From contig NZ_CP132507.1 in NCBI RefSeq assembly GCF_032191775.1, forward strand, positions 2,629,001 through 2,693,000: DNA of 64,000 nucleotides, given 5' to 3'. Each line of letters starts with the position of its first letter. Within the stretch, counting starts at the first letter, position 1. The translations under genes were made by a program, and so were the position numbers. Source of the stretch: Rhodoferax mekongensis (GTDB lineage Bacteria > Pseudomonadota > Gammaproteobacteria > Burkholderiales > Burkholderiaceae_C). The notes beneath the pieces are model-generated. The model ran no database searches and was not told the DNA's origin. It saw only the letters and a list, made by a program, of their open reading frames with translations. This document shows, piece by piece, positions 27,501-36,327 of this stretch.

Positions 27501-28214
27501 ATGCCCAGCAACGAAATCTCCCCCGGCCTCGTCGTCCAGAACCTGCCCGATGCGCTGCGCTTGAGCCACTACAAGCTCATCGCATTCGACATGGACTCGA
27601 CCCTCATCAACATCGAGTGCATTGACGAAATTGCAGATGCAGTGGGTCGCAAGGCCCAGGTGGCCGCCATCACCGAAGCCGCCATGCGCGGCGAGATCAC
27701 CGACTTCAAAGACAGCCTGCGCCGTCGCCTCGCCCTGCTGCAGGGCGTGACCGAGGCTGACCTGCACGCTGTCAAGACCGAGCGACTGCGTTTGAACCCC
27801 GGCGCGACTGCGCTGGTTTCCGCCTGCAAACAGGCCGGGCTCAAAGTGCTGCTGGTGAGCGGCGGTTTTACCTACTTTGCCTCGTATGTGTGCGAGCTGC
27901 TGGGCATAGACTTTATGCGCTCCAACGCCTTGCAAATCGAAAACGGCGCCCTCACCGGCGCCCTGGTGCAGCAGGCTTGGGGGGACATTTGTGACGGAGC
28001 CGAGAAACGCCGCACGTTACTGGAGGTTGCGTCCCTGCTGAACATCCGCCCCGATCAGTGCATTGCAGTCGGCGACGGCGCCAACGACCTGCCCATGATG
28101 GGCGCAGCGGGCCTCTCGGTGGCATTCCACGCCAAGCCTGCCGTGCGCGAGCAAGCGCAGGTCGCCATCAACGAGGGCGGCTTGGACCGCCTGTTGGACG
28201 TACTGAAGGTCTGA
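27501..28214 (+). CDS. serB: Phosphoserine phosphatase
   Basis: This 237-residue HAD-family enzyme catalyses the last step of serine synthesis. The motifs are in order: nucleophile FDMDSTLINIECIDEIA (motif I), LLVSGGFTYFA (motif II Ser), the motif III Lys in CDGAEKRRTLL, and VGDGANDLPMM (motif IV). It lacks the N-terminal ACT domain of some SerB proteins. The start directly follows a dispersed repeat copy. Confidence 0.93.
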   Translation: MPSNEISPGLVVQNLPDALRLSHYKLIAFDMDSTLINIECIDEIADAVGRKAQVAAITEAAMRGEITDFKDSLRRRLALLQGVTEADLHAVKTERLRLNPGATALVSACKQAGLKVLLVSGGFTYFASYVCELLGIDFMRSNALQIENGALTGALVQQAWGDICDGAEKRRTLLEVASLLNIRPDQCIAVGDGANDLPMMGAAGLSVAFHAKPAVREQAQVAINEGGLDRLLDVLKV

Positions 28215-28237
28215 TGGTCTGCTAAAGACCTTGGGGT

Positions 28238-28259
28238 GCCGGTGGGGGCGCTCACCGGC
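28238..28259. terminator. Hairpin between convergent serB and phoD
   Basis: GCCGGTG and CACCGGC arms flank an eight-base loop. There is no T run, so termination would be weak or rho-assisted. Confidence 0.45.
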
Positions 28260-28264
28260 CGCCC

Positions 28265-29860
28265 TCAGGCGCTGTTGACCTTGGGCTGCCCCTGTTCCAC
28301 GACAAATGCGGCCAGCGTGCTGACATCGCTGTCTGCGCGGGTCGCGTCATCCACCACCCGCAAGCTCACGCTGAGCTGTTGCGGGGTGAACTCCGCCACC
28401 CCATAACCGCGCCGCTCGCGGTCCGCCATGACGAAGTGCGGGTTCTCCGCAAGTACCTCGGCCAGACCTTTGTTATCCCCTCCACGGGAAGTGATGCTGG
28501 TGCCGCAAAACTCCACGCCCACCGCTTTGCTATCCGGACGCGCGTAATCGGCTTTCACATGGCCGACCCAGTTGGAGTGCACATCGCCCCCCAGAAACAC
28601 CGGATTGCTGACCTTGTGCCGCTGCAAGGCCTGGGTGAGACGGGACCGTGCAGGCGCATAGCCGTCCCATCCGTCGTTGTGGAGCACTAGGCCGTCGCCG
28701 GGTCTGAAATCCCGCTGCCCGAACACGGTTTGCTGGGCGATCACGCTCCAGGTGCCGCCGCCAATCGCCAAGGACTGTTCCAACCACCGCTCCTGCTCCA
28801 TGCCCAGCAAGGTTCGGGCAGGGTCATTCCAACTCGCACAGGCCGCGGGATTCACCCCGCTGGAGCCGAATGCCCCGCCTTTGGTACAGGCCTGCCGGTC
28901 GCGGTACTGGCGGTCATCCACCGTGTGCAGCACCGCCAAACGACCGAAGGCTACACGGTCATACAGCCGTAGTTCGCTGCCGGTTTGCATCACACCCGCC
29001 AAGGCTTTTTGCAGCACTGAAGCCCGCAGAGGCATATGTTCGTAATAGGCCTGGTAGGCCGCCAGCCGGCGTGCGGCAAAGTCCGGCACCTCCGGCCCGA
29101 AAGTGCCTTGCACTCCGCCGGCATAGTCGTTCTGCACCTCGTGGTCGTCCCAGGTCATGATCCACGGGCAGGCTGCGTGCATGGCCTGCAAATCAATGTC
29201 GCTCTTGTACAGCGCATAGCGGGCGCGGTAATCATCCAAAGAGACAGTGGCGTTGGTGGGCACGCGGCGCACAGACTTGCTGGTGCCCCCGTACTCGTAG
29301 ATGTAGTCGCCCAGAAACATCACGGCATCGAGGTTCTCTGCTCGCATGTGCCGGTAGGCGCTGTAAAAGCCGTGCTCCCAATGCTGGCAGGACGCATAAG
29401 CCAAGCGCAGCTTCTGCGCGGCGGCACCCGGCGCGGGGAAAGTGCGGGTGCGCCCCGTAGCGCTCTGCGCCGTGCCGATTTGGAAGCGATAGAAATACCA
29501 GCGATCCGGCTCCAGGCCCTGCACTTCCACATGCACCGCGTGCGCCAGTTCCGGCGCCGCATGCACCGAGCCGGTTTGCACCATGCGTTGGAAGCCTTCG
29601 TCATGGGCGACTTCCCATCGCACAGCCACTGGGGAGGAACCCCATGCGGCAGTGTCAGCCGCTTGCGCCTGTACCAAACGTGTCCATAACACCACCGAAT
29701 CGTGCCGTGGCGAGCCACTGGCAACACCCAGTGCAAACGGGTCACTGATCAATCGGGGCTGAGCGCGGGCACTGTCGGGCAGCCATAAGCCCCCGCCGAT
29801 GGCTGCAGCCATCGCCAATACACGGCGCCGGTCGGGGAACGAGGGAGTGTCCGCAGCCAT
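28265..29860 (-). CDS. phoD: Alkaline phosphatase D (PhoD family), Tat-exported
   Basis: This 531-residue protein has a twin-arginine signal (DRRRVLAMAAAIGGGLW) and the PhoD domains. The start FALGVASGSPRHDSVVLWTRL is the Ig-like domain. The metallophosphatase core has YASCQHWEHGF, MFLGDYIYEYGG, TWDDHEVQNDYAG and GGDVHSNW. It should hydrolyse phosphate mono- and diesters in the periplasm using Fe/Ca cofactors. The DsbA-family gene lies just upstream on the same strand, 18 bases away. No Pho box was recognised. Confidence 0.92.
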   Translation of the reverse strand: MAADTPSFPDRRRVLAMAAAIGGGLWLPDSARAQPRLISDPFALGVASGSPRHDSVVLWTRLVQAQAADTAAWGSSPVAVRWEVAHDEGFQRMVQTGSVHAAPELAHAVHVEVQGLEPDRWYFYRFQIGTAQSATGRTRTFPAPGAAAQKLRLAYASCQHWEHGFYSAYRHMRAENLDAVMFLGDYIYEYGGTSKSVRRVPTNATVSLDDYRARYALYKSDIDLQAMHAACPWIMTWDDHEVQNDYAGGVQGTFGPEVPDFAARRLAAYQAYYEHMPLRASVLQKALAGVMQTGSELRLYDRVAFGRLAVLHTVDDRQYRDRQACTKGGAFGSSGVNPAACASWNDPARTLLGMEQERWLEQSLAIGGGTWSVIAQQTVFGQRDFRPGDGLVLHNDGWDGYAPARSRLTQALQRHKVSNPVFLGGDVHSNWVGHVKADYARPDSKAVGVEFCGTSITSRGGDNKGLAEVLAENPHFVMADRERRGYGVAEFTPQQLSVSLRVVDDATRADSDVSTLAAFVVEQGQPKVNSA

Positions 29861-29878
29861 GGTGAATACGCGGTACGC

Positions 29879-30523
29879 CTACTCCGCAGCGATCTGGCGC
29901 AAAGCCTGTTCAAACACCTCTGGCGGCTGCCCACCAGAGATCAAGTGCCGGTCATTGATCACCACCGCCGGCACCGAGTGAATGCCGGCATTCAAATAGA
30001 ACTGCTCTTGCTCCCGAACCGCGTCGGCAAACTCATCACCTGCCAGCACTGCACGTGCCTCGTCGCCGGACAAACCCACCGATTCGGCCGCCTCTATCAA
30101 CACTGCATGCTGACTCGGGTCCTTGCCGTCGGTGAAATAGGCCTTGAACAGCGCTTTTTTAAGGGCTGTCTGCAAGCCGGTGTCTTCGGCCCAGTGCAAC
30201 AGCCGGTGCGCATCGAAGGTGTTGTAGATACGGGCGCGCTTGTCCATGTTGAAGGTAAAGCCCAGCGCCTCACCCCGGGCGCGGATGTTCTCGCGGGCGG
30301 CAGCGGCTTGCTCCGGGGTGGATCCGTACTTCTTGCTCAGGTGCTCCGTGATGTCCTCCCCTTCGGGCACCATCTGCGGGTTGAGCTCGAAGGGTTGGAA
30401 TTGCATCTGCACTTCGACCTCGCCTTGAAGGCGGGAAAGTGCAGTTTCCAGGGATTGCAAGCCGATGGCGCACCAGGGGCAGGACACATCGGAGACGAAA
30501 TCAATTTTGAGCGTAGTGGTCAT
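29879..30523 (-). CDS. DsbA family oxidoreductase (FrnE-like)
   Basis: This 214-residue protein has a thioredoxin-fold active site CPWC in FVSDVSCPWCAIGLQ and the all-helical insert typical of FrnE/DsbA-like proteins (IYNTFDAHRLLHWA and so on). The C-terminal VPAVVINDRHLISGGQPPE contains the cis-Pro loop. There is no signal peptide, so it is predicted cytoplasmic, unlike classical DsbA. Relatives include 2-hydroxychromene-2-carboxylate isomerase-like folds. I took the ATG at 30523; the frame opens at a GTG at 30568, but that region has no ribosome site. Confidence 0.87.
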   Translation of the reverse strand: MTTTLKIDFVSDVSCPWCAIGLQSLETALSRLQGEVEVQMQFQPFELNPQMVPEGEDITEHLSKKYGSTPEQAAAARENIRARGEALGFTFNMDKRARIYNTFDAHRLLHWAEDTGLQTALKKALFKAYFTDGKDPSQHAVLIEAAESVGLSGDEARAVLAGDEFADAVREQEQFYLNAGIHSVPAVVINDRHLISGGQPPEVFEQALRQIAAE

Positions 30524-30626
30524 ATGAGGCCGGTCGCCTATTTCCGGCACCGGTGTGTTGGTTTTCACAATAAATGGTGCGCTGCCACCTAAAATCTGGG
30601 CAGCGTTTTCCCCTACACCTTACCGT

Positions 30627-31235
30627 ATGTCTGCCGTGCGTTTTCTGGTTGCTGACAGCAGCCCTGCATTACAAACTTTTGCCAGAAACCTGATCACCGG
30701 CTATGGCTTTGAGCCGGCCTGGGTGGCGGTGGCCTCTACGCCGGAGGCGGCTCTCGCATCGGCACGGGAGCAGGCGCCCCACTTTTTGCTCACCGATTGC
30801 TTTTCCAAAGAACAGACCACAGGATTGCTTTTGGCTGCGGAGGTAAAAAAAGGCACACCTGATTTGCGCTGGGCCCTGATGAGCGCACGGTTGGATGAAG
30901 AGCTGGACACTTTGGCCCGCAACGCCGGCGCCATGTTTCAGCTGGCCAAGCCCTTTGCGGCGGCAGACATCAAGGCCGCCATGGGCAAAGCATTGGAGCA
31001 ATGGGGACAGGACAACCATGAGGTCGGACGGCGCATGCCGGGCTACAGGCGCCCGCGCGCGGTACCCGTCGTACCGGTAGTGCCTGATGTGCCAGCCTAC
31101 AAGGCAGGCGATTACGTGGAGTACCAAGGCGTGCGGGACACCGTGAGACACGTCATTTTCCGCCGCGGGGAGTTGGTCGTTCAGTTGTCCAACGTGAGCG
31201 GCATGGTGCCTGCAACCAAACTCCGCAAACTTTGA
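30627..31235 (+). CDS. Receiver-like response regulator with C-terminal extension
   Basis: This 202-residue protein has an N-terminal receiver-like fold (about 1-125): VRFLVADSSPALQTFARNL, a likely phospho-acceptor Asp in FLLTDC, then WALMSARLDEE and the conserved Lys in LAKPF. The acidic pair is reduced (VADSS). A Pro/Val/Arg linker (RPRAVPVVPVVPDVP) leads to a 55-residue tail (YKAGDYVEYQGVRDTVRHVIF) of unknown family. It may be a single-domain regulator. It is transcribed divergently from the DsbA-family gene. Confidence 0.65.
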   Translation: MSAVRFLVADSSPALQTFARNLITGYGFEPAWVAVASTPEAALASAREQAPHFLLTDCFSKEQTTGLLLAAEVKKGTPDLRWALMSARLDEELDTLARNAGAMFQLAKPFAAADIKAAMGKALEQWGQDNHEVGRRMPGYRRPRAVPVVPVVPDVPAYKAGDYVEYQGVRDTVRHVIFRRGELVVQLSNVSGMVPATKLRKL

Positions 31236-31262
31236 ATTTGCAGCGACCGCTGCAAATTCAAA
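31231..31262. terminator. Perfect 15-bp hairpin between convergent genes
   Basis: TTTGAATTTGCAGCG and its exact complement are separated by two bases, and the left arm contains the stop codon of the receiver-like gene. It lies between convergent genes, so it can terminate both, although the stem lacks a clean T run. Confidence 0.7.
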
Positions 31263-31277
31263 GGCCGTAAGGCAACC

Positions 31278-32477
31278 TCACAGCGCCTGACCGAGCCGCG
31301 CAATGCCTTCTTCAATCTTGGCCACATCAGCCGTGGCGAAACTCAGGCGCAATGTAGTCTGATCCGGATCGTGTGCATAGAACGGCGCGCCAGGGACGAA
31401 GGCCACCAGTTTGTCGATAGCCCGCTTCGCAAAATCGCCTGCGTGGGTTGGTTTTCCGTTGGCACCCGTCAGGCGTGCCCAGAAAAACATGCCGCCCTGG
31501 GGTGCATCAAACGCAATGGCATCGCCGAGTTCCGCTTGCAAACGCGCAGCCATCACACGGGCGCGTTCGGCATAGGTAGCACGCACCGCCGCTAAAGCAG
31601 TCGGCAAACGGTTGAGCGTGAGATATTGCGCAGCCGTCGCTTGGGTCAGGTTGCTGGTGTGCGCGTCACTGAATTGTTTGCACATGGTGGCACGGCCTAG
31701 CAAGGCAGGCGGCGCAATCAACCAGCCCACACGCAAACCCGGGCTCAGCACCTTGCTGAACGAACCGCAATGCGCCAGCCACTCGCGGCTGCCGGGTACT
31801 TCGTCGCTCAAGGCCAGCAGGCTGGGCGGTGGCGCCTGGTCAAAAAACAACTCACCGTAGGGGTCATCCTCCACCACCAGTGTCTGAGTGCGGACGGCTA
31901 TCTCCAGAATGCGTTTGCGGCGCTCAAGACTCAGCATGGCGCCACTGGGGTTACCAAACGAGGGAATCAGGTATACCAGCTTGGGTTTGTGCTCCGCAAT
32001 CAAGGCTTCGAGCTTGTCCACATCCACACCGTCCGCATCAATCGGTGCACCGATCACATGTGCGCCATATAGGCGGAAACACTGAATGGTGGCCAGAAAT
32101 GTGGGCGCCTCCATGATGACCTTGTCACCCGGTGAGATCATGGTCTTGCCAATGAGGTCCAAGGCTTGCTGGCTGCCTGTAGTCACGATCAAACCATCGG
32201 GCGCTACCGTAGCACCTTTACCGGCCATGTGTTGGCTGATGCCTTCGCGCAGCGGTTGATAGCCCTCGGTAGCGCCGTACTGGAGCACCGGGCCGGGATT
32301 GTTTTTAAGAACTGCGTCCGTTGATTCGCGAATGCCTTCGACGTCAAACAAGGCGGGGTCAGGGAAGCCGCCGGCAAAACTGATGATGCCGGGCTTGCCG
32401 AGCAGCTTGAACAGCTCACGGATGGCTGAGGTTTCGACGTTGTTCAAACGATCTGCAAATTGCATATTTAATTTCAC
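31278..32477 (-). CDS. PLP-dependent aminotransferase (2-aminoadipate/MocR-type catalytic domain)
   Basis: This 399-residue fold-type I aminotransferase has ISFAGGFPDPALFD, LQYGATEGYQPLREGI, TTGSQQALDL, YLIPSFGNPSGAML, VEDDPYGELFF and the PLP Lys in GSFSKVLSPGLRVGW. It resembles the LysN/2-aminoadipate or aromatic/branched-chain class; the actual donor cannot be told from sequence. It has no helix-turn-helix, so it is a free enzyme rather than a MocR regulator. The upstream 109-base AT-rich gap to the divergent HDOD gene should hold promoters. Confidence 0.85.
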   Translation of the reverse strand: MKLNMQFADRLNNVETSAIRELFKLLGKPGIISFAGGFPDPALFDVEGIRESTDAVLKNNPGPVLQYGATEGYQPLREGISQHMAGKGATVAPDGLIVTTGSQQALDLIGKTMISPGDKVIMEAPTFLATIQCFRLYGAHVIGAPIDADGVDVDKLEALIAEHKPKLVYLIPSFGNPSGAMLSLERRKRILEIAVRTQTLVVEDDPYGELFFDQAPPPSLLALSDEVPGSREWLAHCGSFSKVLSPGLRVGWLIAPPALLGRATMCKQFSDAHTSNLTQATAAQYLTLNRLPTALAAVRATYAERARVMAARLQAELGDAIAFDAPQGGMFFWARLTGANGKPTHAGDFAKRAIDKLVAFVPGAPFYAHDPDQTTLRLSFATADVAKIEEGIARLGQAL

Positions 32478-32586
32478 AATTCAAACAAAAAAATATTAAT
32501 AACCCGAGCAAAACCAGATTCTCAAGTCGCCTTACTTCAGGTAAATTGTCATCGACACCGGTCACTTTGATTAACCAGGAGACGAC

Positions 32587-33393
32587 ATGACCCAGCTCGC
32601 AGCGTTCTTTGAAACCGTGAAATTGCCATCCATGTCCGAGGTGGCCCACGCACTCATTCAAACCCTGAATGACGACAGTGCGGGCATCCCCGAAATACGT
32701 GACCTCATTGCCAAAGACCCGGCACTTTCAGCCAAGCTATTGCGCTTGGCCAATAGCGCCCAGTTCGGCTTGCCCCGTGGCGTCAGCAGTCTGGATGATG
32801 CTATCACCATGGTGGGCATGTCGAAGGTGCGTACTTTAGCGCTGGGCGCTTGTTTGAGCGAATCTTTTCCGACGATTCCGGGGCTTGACCGTAAAGAATT
32901 CTGGCGTACGAGCATGGCCTGTGCAGGCTATGCCCAGTGGCTTGCCACTGGCCTGGGCATGGACGGGCAGCAAGCGTGGCTCACCGGCATGATGCTGCGC
33001 TTGGGCGAGCTGCTGATCGTGCAAGCAGAGCCGGACGTGCTGCAAGAAATTGAAAAACTGCCACATATCCCCGGTGTGCGATGGCAACGTGAAGCCCGGC
33101 TCACCGGTTTCACCGAAGGCCAAATCACTTCAGAGCTGGCACGTCGCTGGAATTTTCCGCCCCAGATGGTGCAAGCGCTGGCCCAATCGGCCGAGCCAGT
33201 CACTACCCATGGATTTTCCCGACTGGCCGGTGTAGTCCATCTGGCGGGGTTAATGGCAGAGACGGATCACAACGGTCCCGATGTCATCGATACTCTGCCG
33301 ACCGACGTGATTTCAGCGCTCATGCTGGACATAGACTGGCTGCACGCGAAATTCCCCAAAGAAGAAACTTTTGTCAACATCACTGCCTTGTGA
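32587..33393 (+). CDS. HDOD domain protein (upstream paralogue)
   Basis: This 268-residue stand-alone HDOD protein shows VKLPSMSEVAHALIQTLND, IAKDPALSAKLLRLANSAQF and VRTLALGACLSE, the typical helices of the domain, and no attached output domain. HDOD proteins take part in signalling and gene control, but this one has no known partner. The ATG at 32587 has an AGGAGACGAC site. Its stop overlaps the nth start by four bases (GTGA). It is clearly similar to the gene on the other side of nth. Confidence 0.87.
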   Translation: MTQLAAFFETVKLPSMSEVAHALIQTLNDDSAGIPEIRDLIAKDPALSAKLLRLANSAQFGLPRGVSSLDDAITMVGMSKVRTLALGACLSESFPTIPGLDRKEFWRTSMACAGYAQWLATGLGMDGQQAWLTGMMLRLGELLIVQAEPDVLQEIEKLPHIPGVRWQREARLTGFTEGQITSELARRWNFPPQMVQALAQSAEPVTTHGFSRLAGVVHLAGLMAETDHNGPDVIDTLPTDVISALMLDIDWLHAKFPKEETFVNITAL

Positions 33394-34034
33394 AACCCGC
33401 CCAGATAGAAAACTTTTTCGCAACCCTGCAGGCCGCCAACCCCAATCCGCAAACCGAGCTGGAGTTCAGCTCTGTTTTCGAGTTGCTGGCGGCCGTTTTG
33501 CTGTCGGCGCAAGCGACCGATGTGGGGGTCAATAAAGCCACCCGCAAGCTGTTTGCAGTTGCCAACACGCCACAGAAAATTCTCGCTCTCGGCTTGTCAG
33601 GCCTGGAAGAGCACATCAAGACCATTGGCCTTTTTAGAAGCAAAGCCAAGCACCTGATGGAAACCTGCCGCATGCTGGTGGATCTGCATGGAGGGCGGGT
33701 ACCTGCGGATCGGGAATCCCTGGAAGCGCTGCCCGGCGTCGGTCGCAAAACTGCCAATGTGGTGTTGAATGTGGCTTTCGGTCAACCGACCATGGCAGTG
33801 GACACACACCTTTTCCGCTTGGGCAATCGCACGGGTCTGGCCCCCGGCAAGACACCGCTGGAAGTTGAGCTAAAGTTGCTCAAGCGCATACCTGCCCGCT
33901 ATATGGTTGACGCACACCATTGGCTCATCCTTCATGGGCGTTATGTTTGCCAGGCCCGCAAACCTTTGTGCTGGCAATGCAGCGTAAATCAAGCTTGTGG
34001 ATATAAACTCAAAACGCCCGCACCCGCGGATTGA
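33390..34034 (+). CDS. nth: Endonuclease III
   Basis: This 214-residue DNA glycosylase/AP lyase acts in base-excision repair of oxidised pyrimidines. The helix-hairpin-helix ALPGVGRKTANVVL contains the catalytic Lys, and AVDTHLFRLGNR contains the catalytic Asp. The C-terminal CX6CX2CX5C cluster (CQARKPLCWQCSVNQAC) binds a 4Fe-4S cluster. It starts with GTG and is translationally coupled to the preceding HDOD gene. Confidence 0.95.
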   Translation: MKPAQIENFFATLQAANPNPQTELEFSSVFELLAAVLLSAQATDVGVNKATRKLFAVANTPQKILALGLSGLEEHIKTIGLFRSKAKHLMETCRMLVDLHGGRVPADRESLEALPGVGRKTANVVLNVAFGQPTMAVDTHLFRLGNRTGLAPGKTPLEVELKLLKRIPARYMVDAHHWLILHGRYVCQARKPLCWQCSVNQACGYKLKTPAPAD

Positions 34035-34060
34035 GAGAACACTGTAACCAGCAAAGCTTC

Positions 34061-34885
34061 ATGGCGGACATCAATACATTCATCCAAACGGTCAAATTGC
34101 CTGTGATGCCGGAGGCAGCCCATGCGCTGATTCGCACTCTGAATGATGAAGATGCGGACGTGGTGACCGTGCGTGACATCATCGCCAAAGACCCTGCCCT
34201 GACCACGACCTTGCTGCGCATGGCCAACAGTGCCCTGTTCGGCTTGTCCCGTTCGGTCACGACCTTGGACAACGCCGTCAGTGTGGTCGGCATGGCGCAG
34301 ATCCGCGCCCGGGCGCTAGGCATTTGTATGTCACAAGTTTTCAAGTTGCCCGAAAGCATTAACCGTCTGGAGTTCTGGCGTTACAGCATGGTTTGCGCGG
34401 GCTACGCGAAATTTCTGGCTCGCAAAACCGGTCTGGATGAGCAGCAGGCTTGGCTCACCGCCATGATGCTGCGCTTGGGAGAGCTGGTGTTGTCGTTGCA
34501 CAGTCCCGACATCATTGCCCCCATTGAACAACTGCCACGTGCACCCGGCGAACGTTGGAAGCGTGAGCGTGAGTACATCGGATTCGATGAAGGCCAACTT
34601 ACCGGCGAGGTAGCCCGCCGCTGGGATTTCCCCGAAGAAGTGGTCTTGGCCCTCGGTCATTGCGCGGATGCCTTGGCCGCAGTCAATCAGTCGCGCCTGT
34701 GTGCGGTTGTGCACCTGGCTGCGCTCTGGGCCGACCAGAGCCAAGACCATGCCGCCATCCTGGAAGCAGTGGCCAGTTCGTCGCCACAAATCTTGGGTTA
34801 TTTGGGCTTGAACGTAAATGACTTGCGCGAGAGCGTCCCCGACCCGGAGATGTTCAGCGACATCTCCGCACTATTGTCAAATTGA
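34061..34885 (+). CDS. HDOD domain protein (downstream paralogue)
   Basis: This 274-residue stand-alone HDOD protein contains VKLPVMPEAAHALIRTLNDE, IAKDPALTTTLLRMANSALF and IRARALGICMSQVF. Much of its length parallels the paralogue at 32587 (for example DxQQAWLTxMMLRLGEL in both), which points to duplication of an ancestral gene with nth in between. The start is uncertain: ATG at 34061 is used, although the frame opens at a TTG overlapping the nth stop. A hairpin terminator follows. Confidence 0.87.
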   Translation: MADINTFIQTVKLPVMPEAAHALIRTLNDEDADVVTVRDIIAKDPALTTTLLRMANSALFGLSRSVTTLDNAVSVVGMAQIRARALGICMSQVFKLPESINRLEFWRYSMVCAGYAKFLARKTGLDEQQAWLTAMMLRLGELVLSLHSPDIIAPIEQLPRAPGERWKREREYIGFDEGQLTGEVARRWDFPEEVVLALGHCADALAAVNQSRLCAVVHLAALWADQSQDHAAILEAVASSSPQILGYLGLNVNDLRESVPDPEMFSDISALLSN

Positions 34886-34936
34886 CGAGTCCGCTCCCAT
34901 GGCGCTTTGACTGCCTGGGCCGAACAATAGCAAACC

Positions 34937-34961
34937 AAGGGACCAGAGGGGCCCCTTTTTC
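34937..34961 (+). terminator. Rho-independent terminator after the HDOD-nth-HDOD operon
   Basis: AAGGGACC pairs with GGCCCCTT (one mismatch) around a short loop, followed by TTTTTC. It also faces the convergent haloperoxidase gene. Confidence 0.65.
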
Positions 34962-34968
34962 TTAGTAT

Positions 34969-36327
34969 CTATCGCCTGAACTTGAGCGCCAGCACCTTGT
35001 CTGCTGCGCACTGGCCTTGGGGCTTTCCGCCTTCGCTGGCAAAACGGTAGTGAATACCGGCGAAAATACGGGAGGCTGCGGCTTCATCCGCTGCCGCCTT
35101 GAAGCTCTTGAAAGTTCGGGGGCCCCAGCCTCGATCGTTATGTGTGTTGTCGACGAAAGCCGTATTGGCACCAAACATCTTGCCCAACACCGCAGCTGCC
35201 GCACTGCTCTGCACAGAATGGCCCGAGGGATAGTCCGGAAACGGTGGCGTGGGCATCAAACTGGGAGTCCAATTGCTATCAATAACCAGTTGTACATAGG
35301 TCACAGGACGTAGCACATTGAGTTTGTACTTGGTGTTCCACGCCGCTACGAAGGCATCGGACATGGCCATATTCAAGCGTGCAAAGACTTCCGCCGCTGT
35401 TCCCAGATCTGCTTTATTGTTGCGCAACAAATCGTTGGTGACATACGCCCAGTGACCGGCAGGGGTAGGAGTTTTGCCTGCGTCGTCCGCCCAATACAGC
35501 GCAAACTGACGTTGCTCTTGTGTTGCAGCACGGCTGATCTGGTACACCTCCATGCCGTCCTTGTAGAAGGCGGAACCCGGTTCTTCAGAATAGGCTGGTG
35601 GCGTGGGTGCAGGGCAGTCATCGGCCGTCTTCATCACGAAGGGACGGTTCTTGCCCCAATAGGGCAGCAAGGGTGCTGCAAAAGCAGGAGGTGTGGCAGA
35701 CCATTTACCGGTTCCACTGGGCGGGACATAGTTCTGCTGGTGCCTGCGGATAGGCCCCCAGGCTTCATGACCACCATCCGTGCGTGCCCAAGTCATGATG
35801 GCCATGGCCATCAATTTGCCGAAAGTCTCGGACCGGTTGGTCATCTCCGCTGTAACGCTGTTGGGATCAAAGTCCTGGGTGTACTTCAGGGGCAGGCTAC
35901 GCTCCAGGGTGTCAATGCGCGCTTTGTTCTCAGCGCTGGCGTTGCTGAACATCATCCGTGTCATGGTGGCCATGGACGCGTTGGCTACCGTTGGCCAATG
36001 CAAAGGCTCATCAGGCTGAGCCCAGGGCAAGGAGCTCAACTCATTGAGTTGCCCGGCCAAACTTTGGTAACCGGGCATGCCGGGCACCACAGACTCATAC
36101 AGAGTAAGGCCCATGTACCCGAGCGCGCGTGCGGCGATCGGCGGGCTGAAGCCGGGTGTTTGCTGAATGAGCTGAAAAGCCAGAAAGAACCAGTCGTATA
36201 CCACTCCGGAGCTATAGGAATTCGCTGGTTTTGCCACCACCACTTGGGCCGGCTGCGCCACGCTGATGGGACTCAGGAGGGTCGCAAAGGAAGCCGCAGT
36301 GGCCAAAACGAAGGTTCGGACTTTCAT
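34969..36327 (-). CDS. Vanadium-dependent haloperoxidase/PAP2-like protein
   Basis: This 452-residue protein has a signal peptide (FVLATAASFATLLSPISVAQ) and the three parts of the vanadate/phosphate-binding site: KYKLNVLRP, PSGHSVQSSAA and ASRIFAGIHYRFA. The catalytic His in the last motif and the Ser/Gly/His of PSGH are intact. The family oxidises halides with peroxide or acts as acid phosphatase; sequence alone cannot decide. It is coupled by an ATGA overlap to the upstream FG-GAP gene. Confidence 0.85.
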   Translation of the reverse strand: MKVRTFVLATAASFATLLSPISVAQPAQVVVAKPANSYSSGVVYDWFFLAFQLIQQTPGFSPPIAARALGYMGLTLYESVVPGMPGYQSLAGQLNELSSLPWAQPDEPLHWPTVANASMATMTRMMFSNASAENKARIDTLERSLPLKYTQDFDPNSVTAEMTNRSETFGKLMAMAIMTWARTDGGHEAWGPIRRHQQNYVPPSGTGKWSATPPAFAAPLLPYWGKNRPFVMKTADDCPAPTPPAYSEEPGSAFYKDGMEVYQISRAATQEQRQFALYWADDAGKTPTPAGHWAYVTNDLLRNNKADLGTAAEVFARLNMAMSDAFVAAWNTKYKLNVLRPVTYVQLVIDSNWTPSLMPTPPFPDYPSGHSVQSSAAAAVLGKMFGANTAFVDNTHNDRGWGPRTFKSFKAAADEAAASRIFAGIHYRFASEGGKPQGQCAADKVLALKFRR

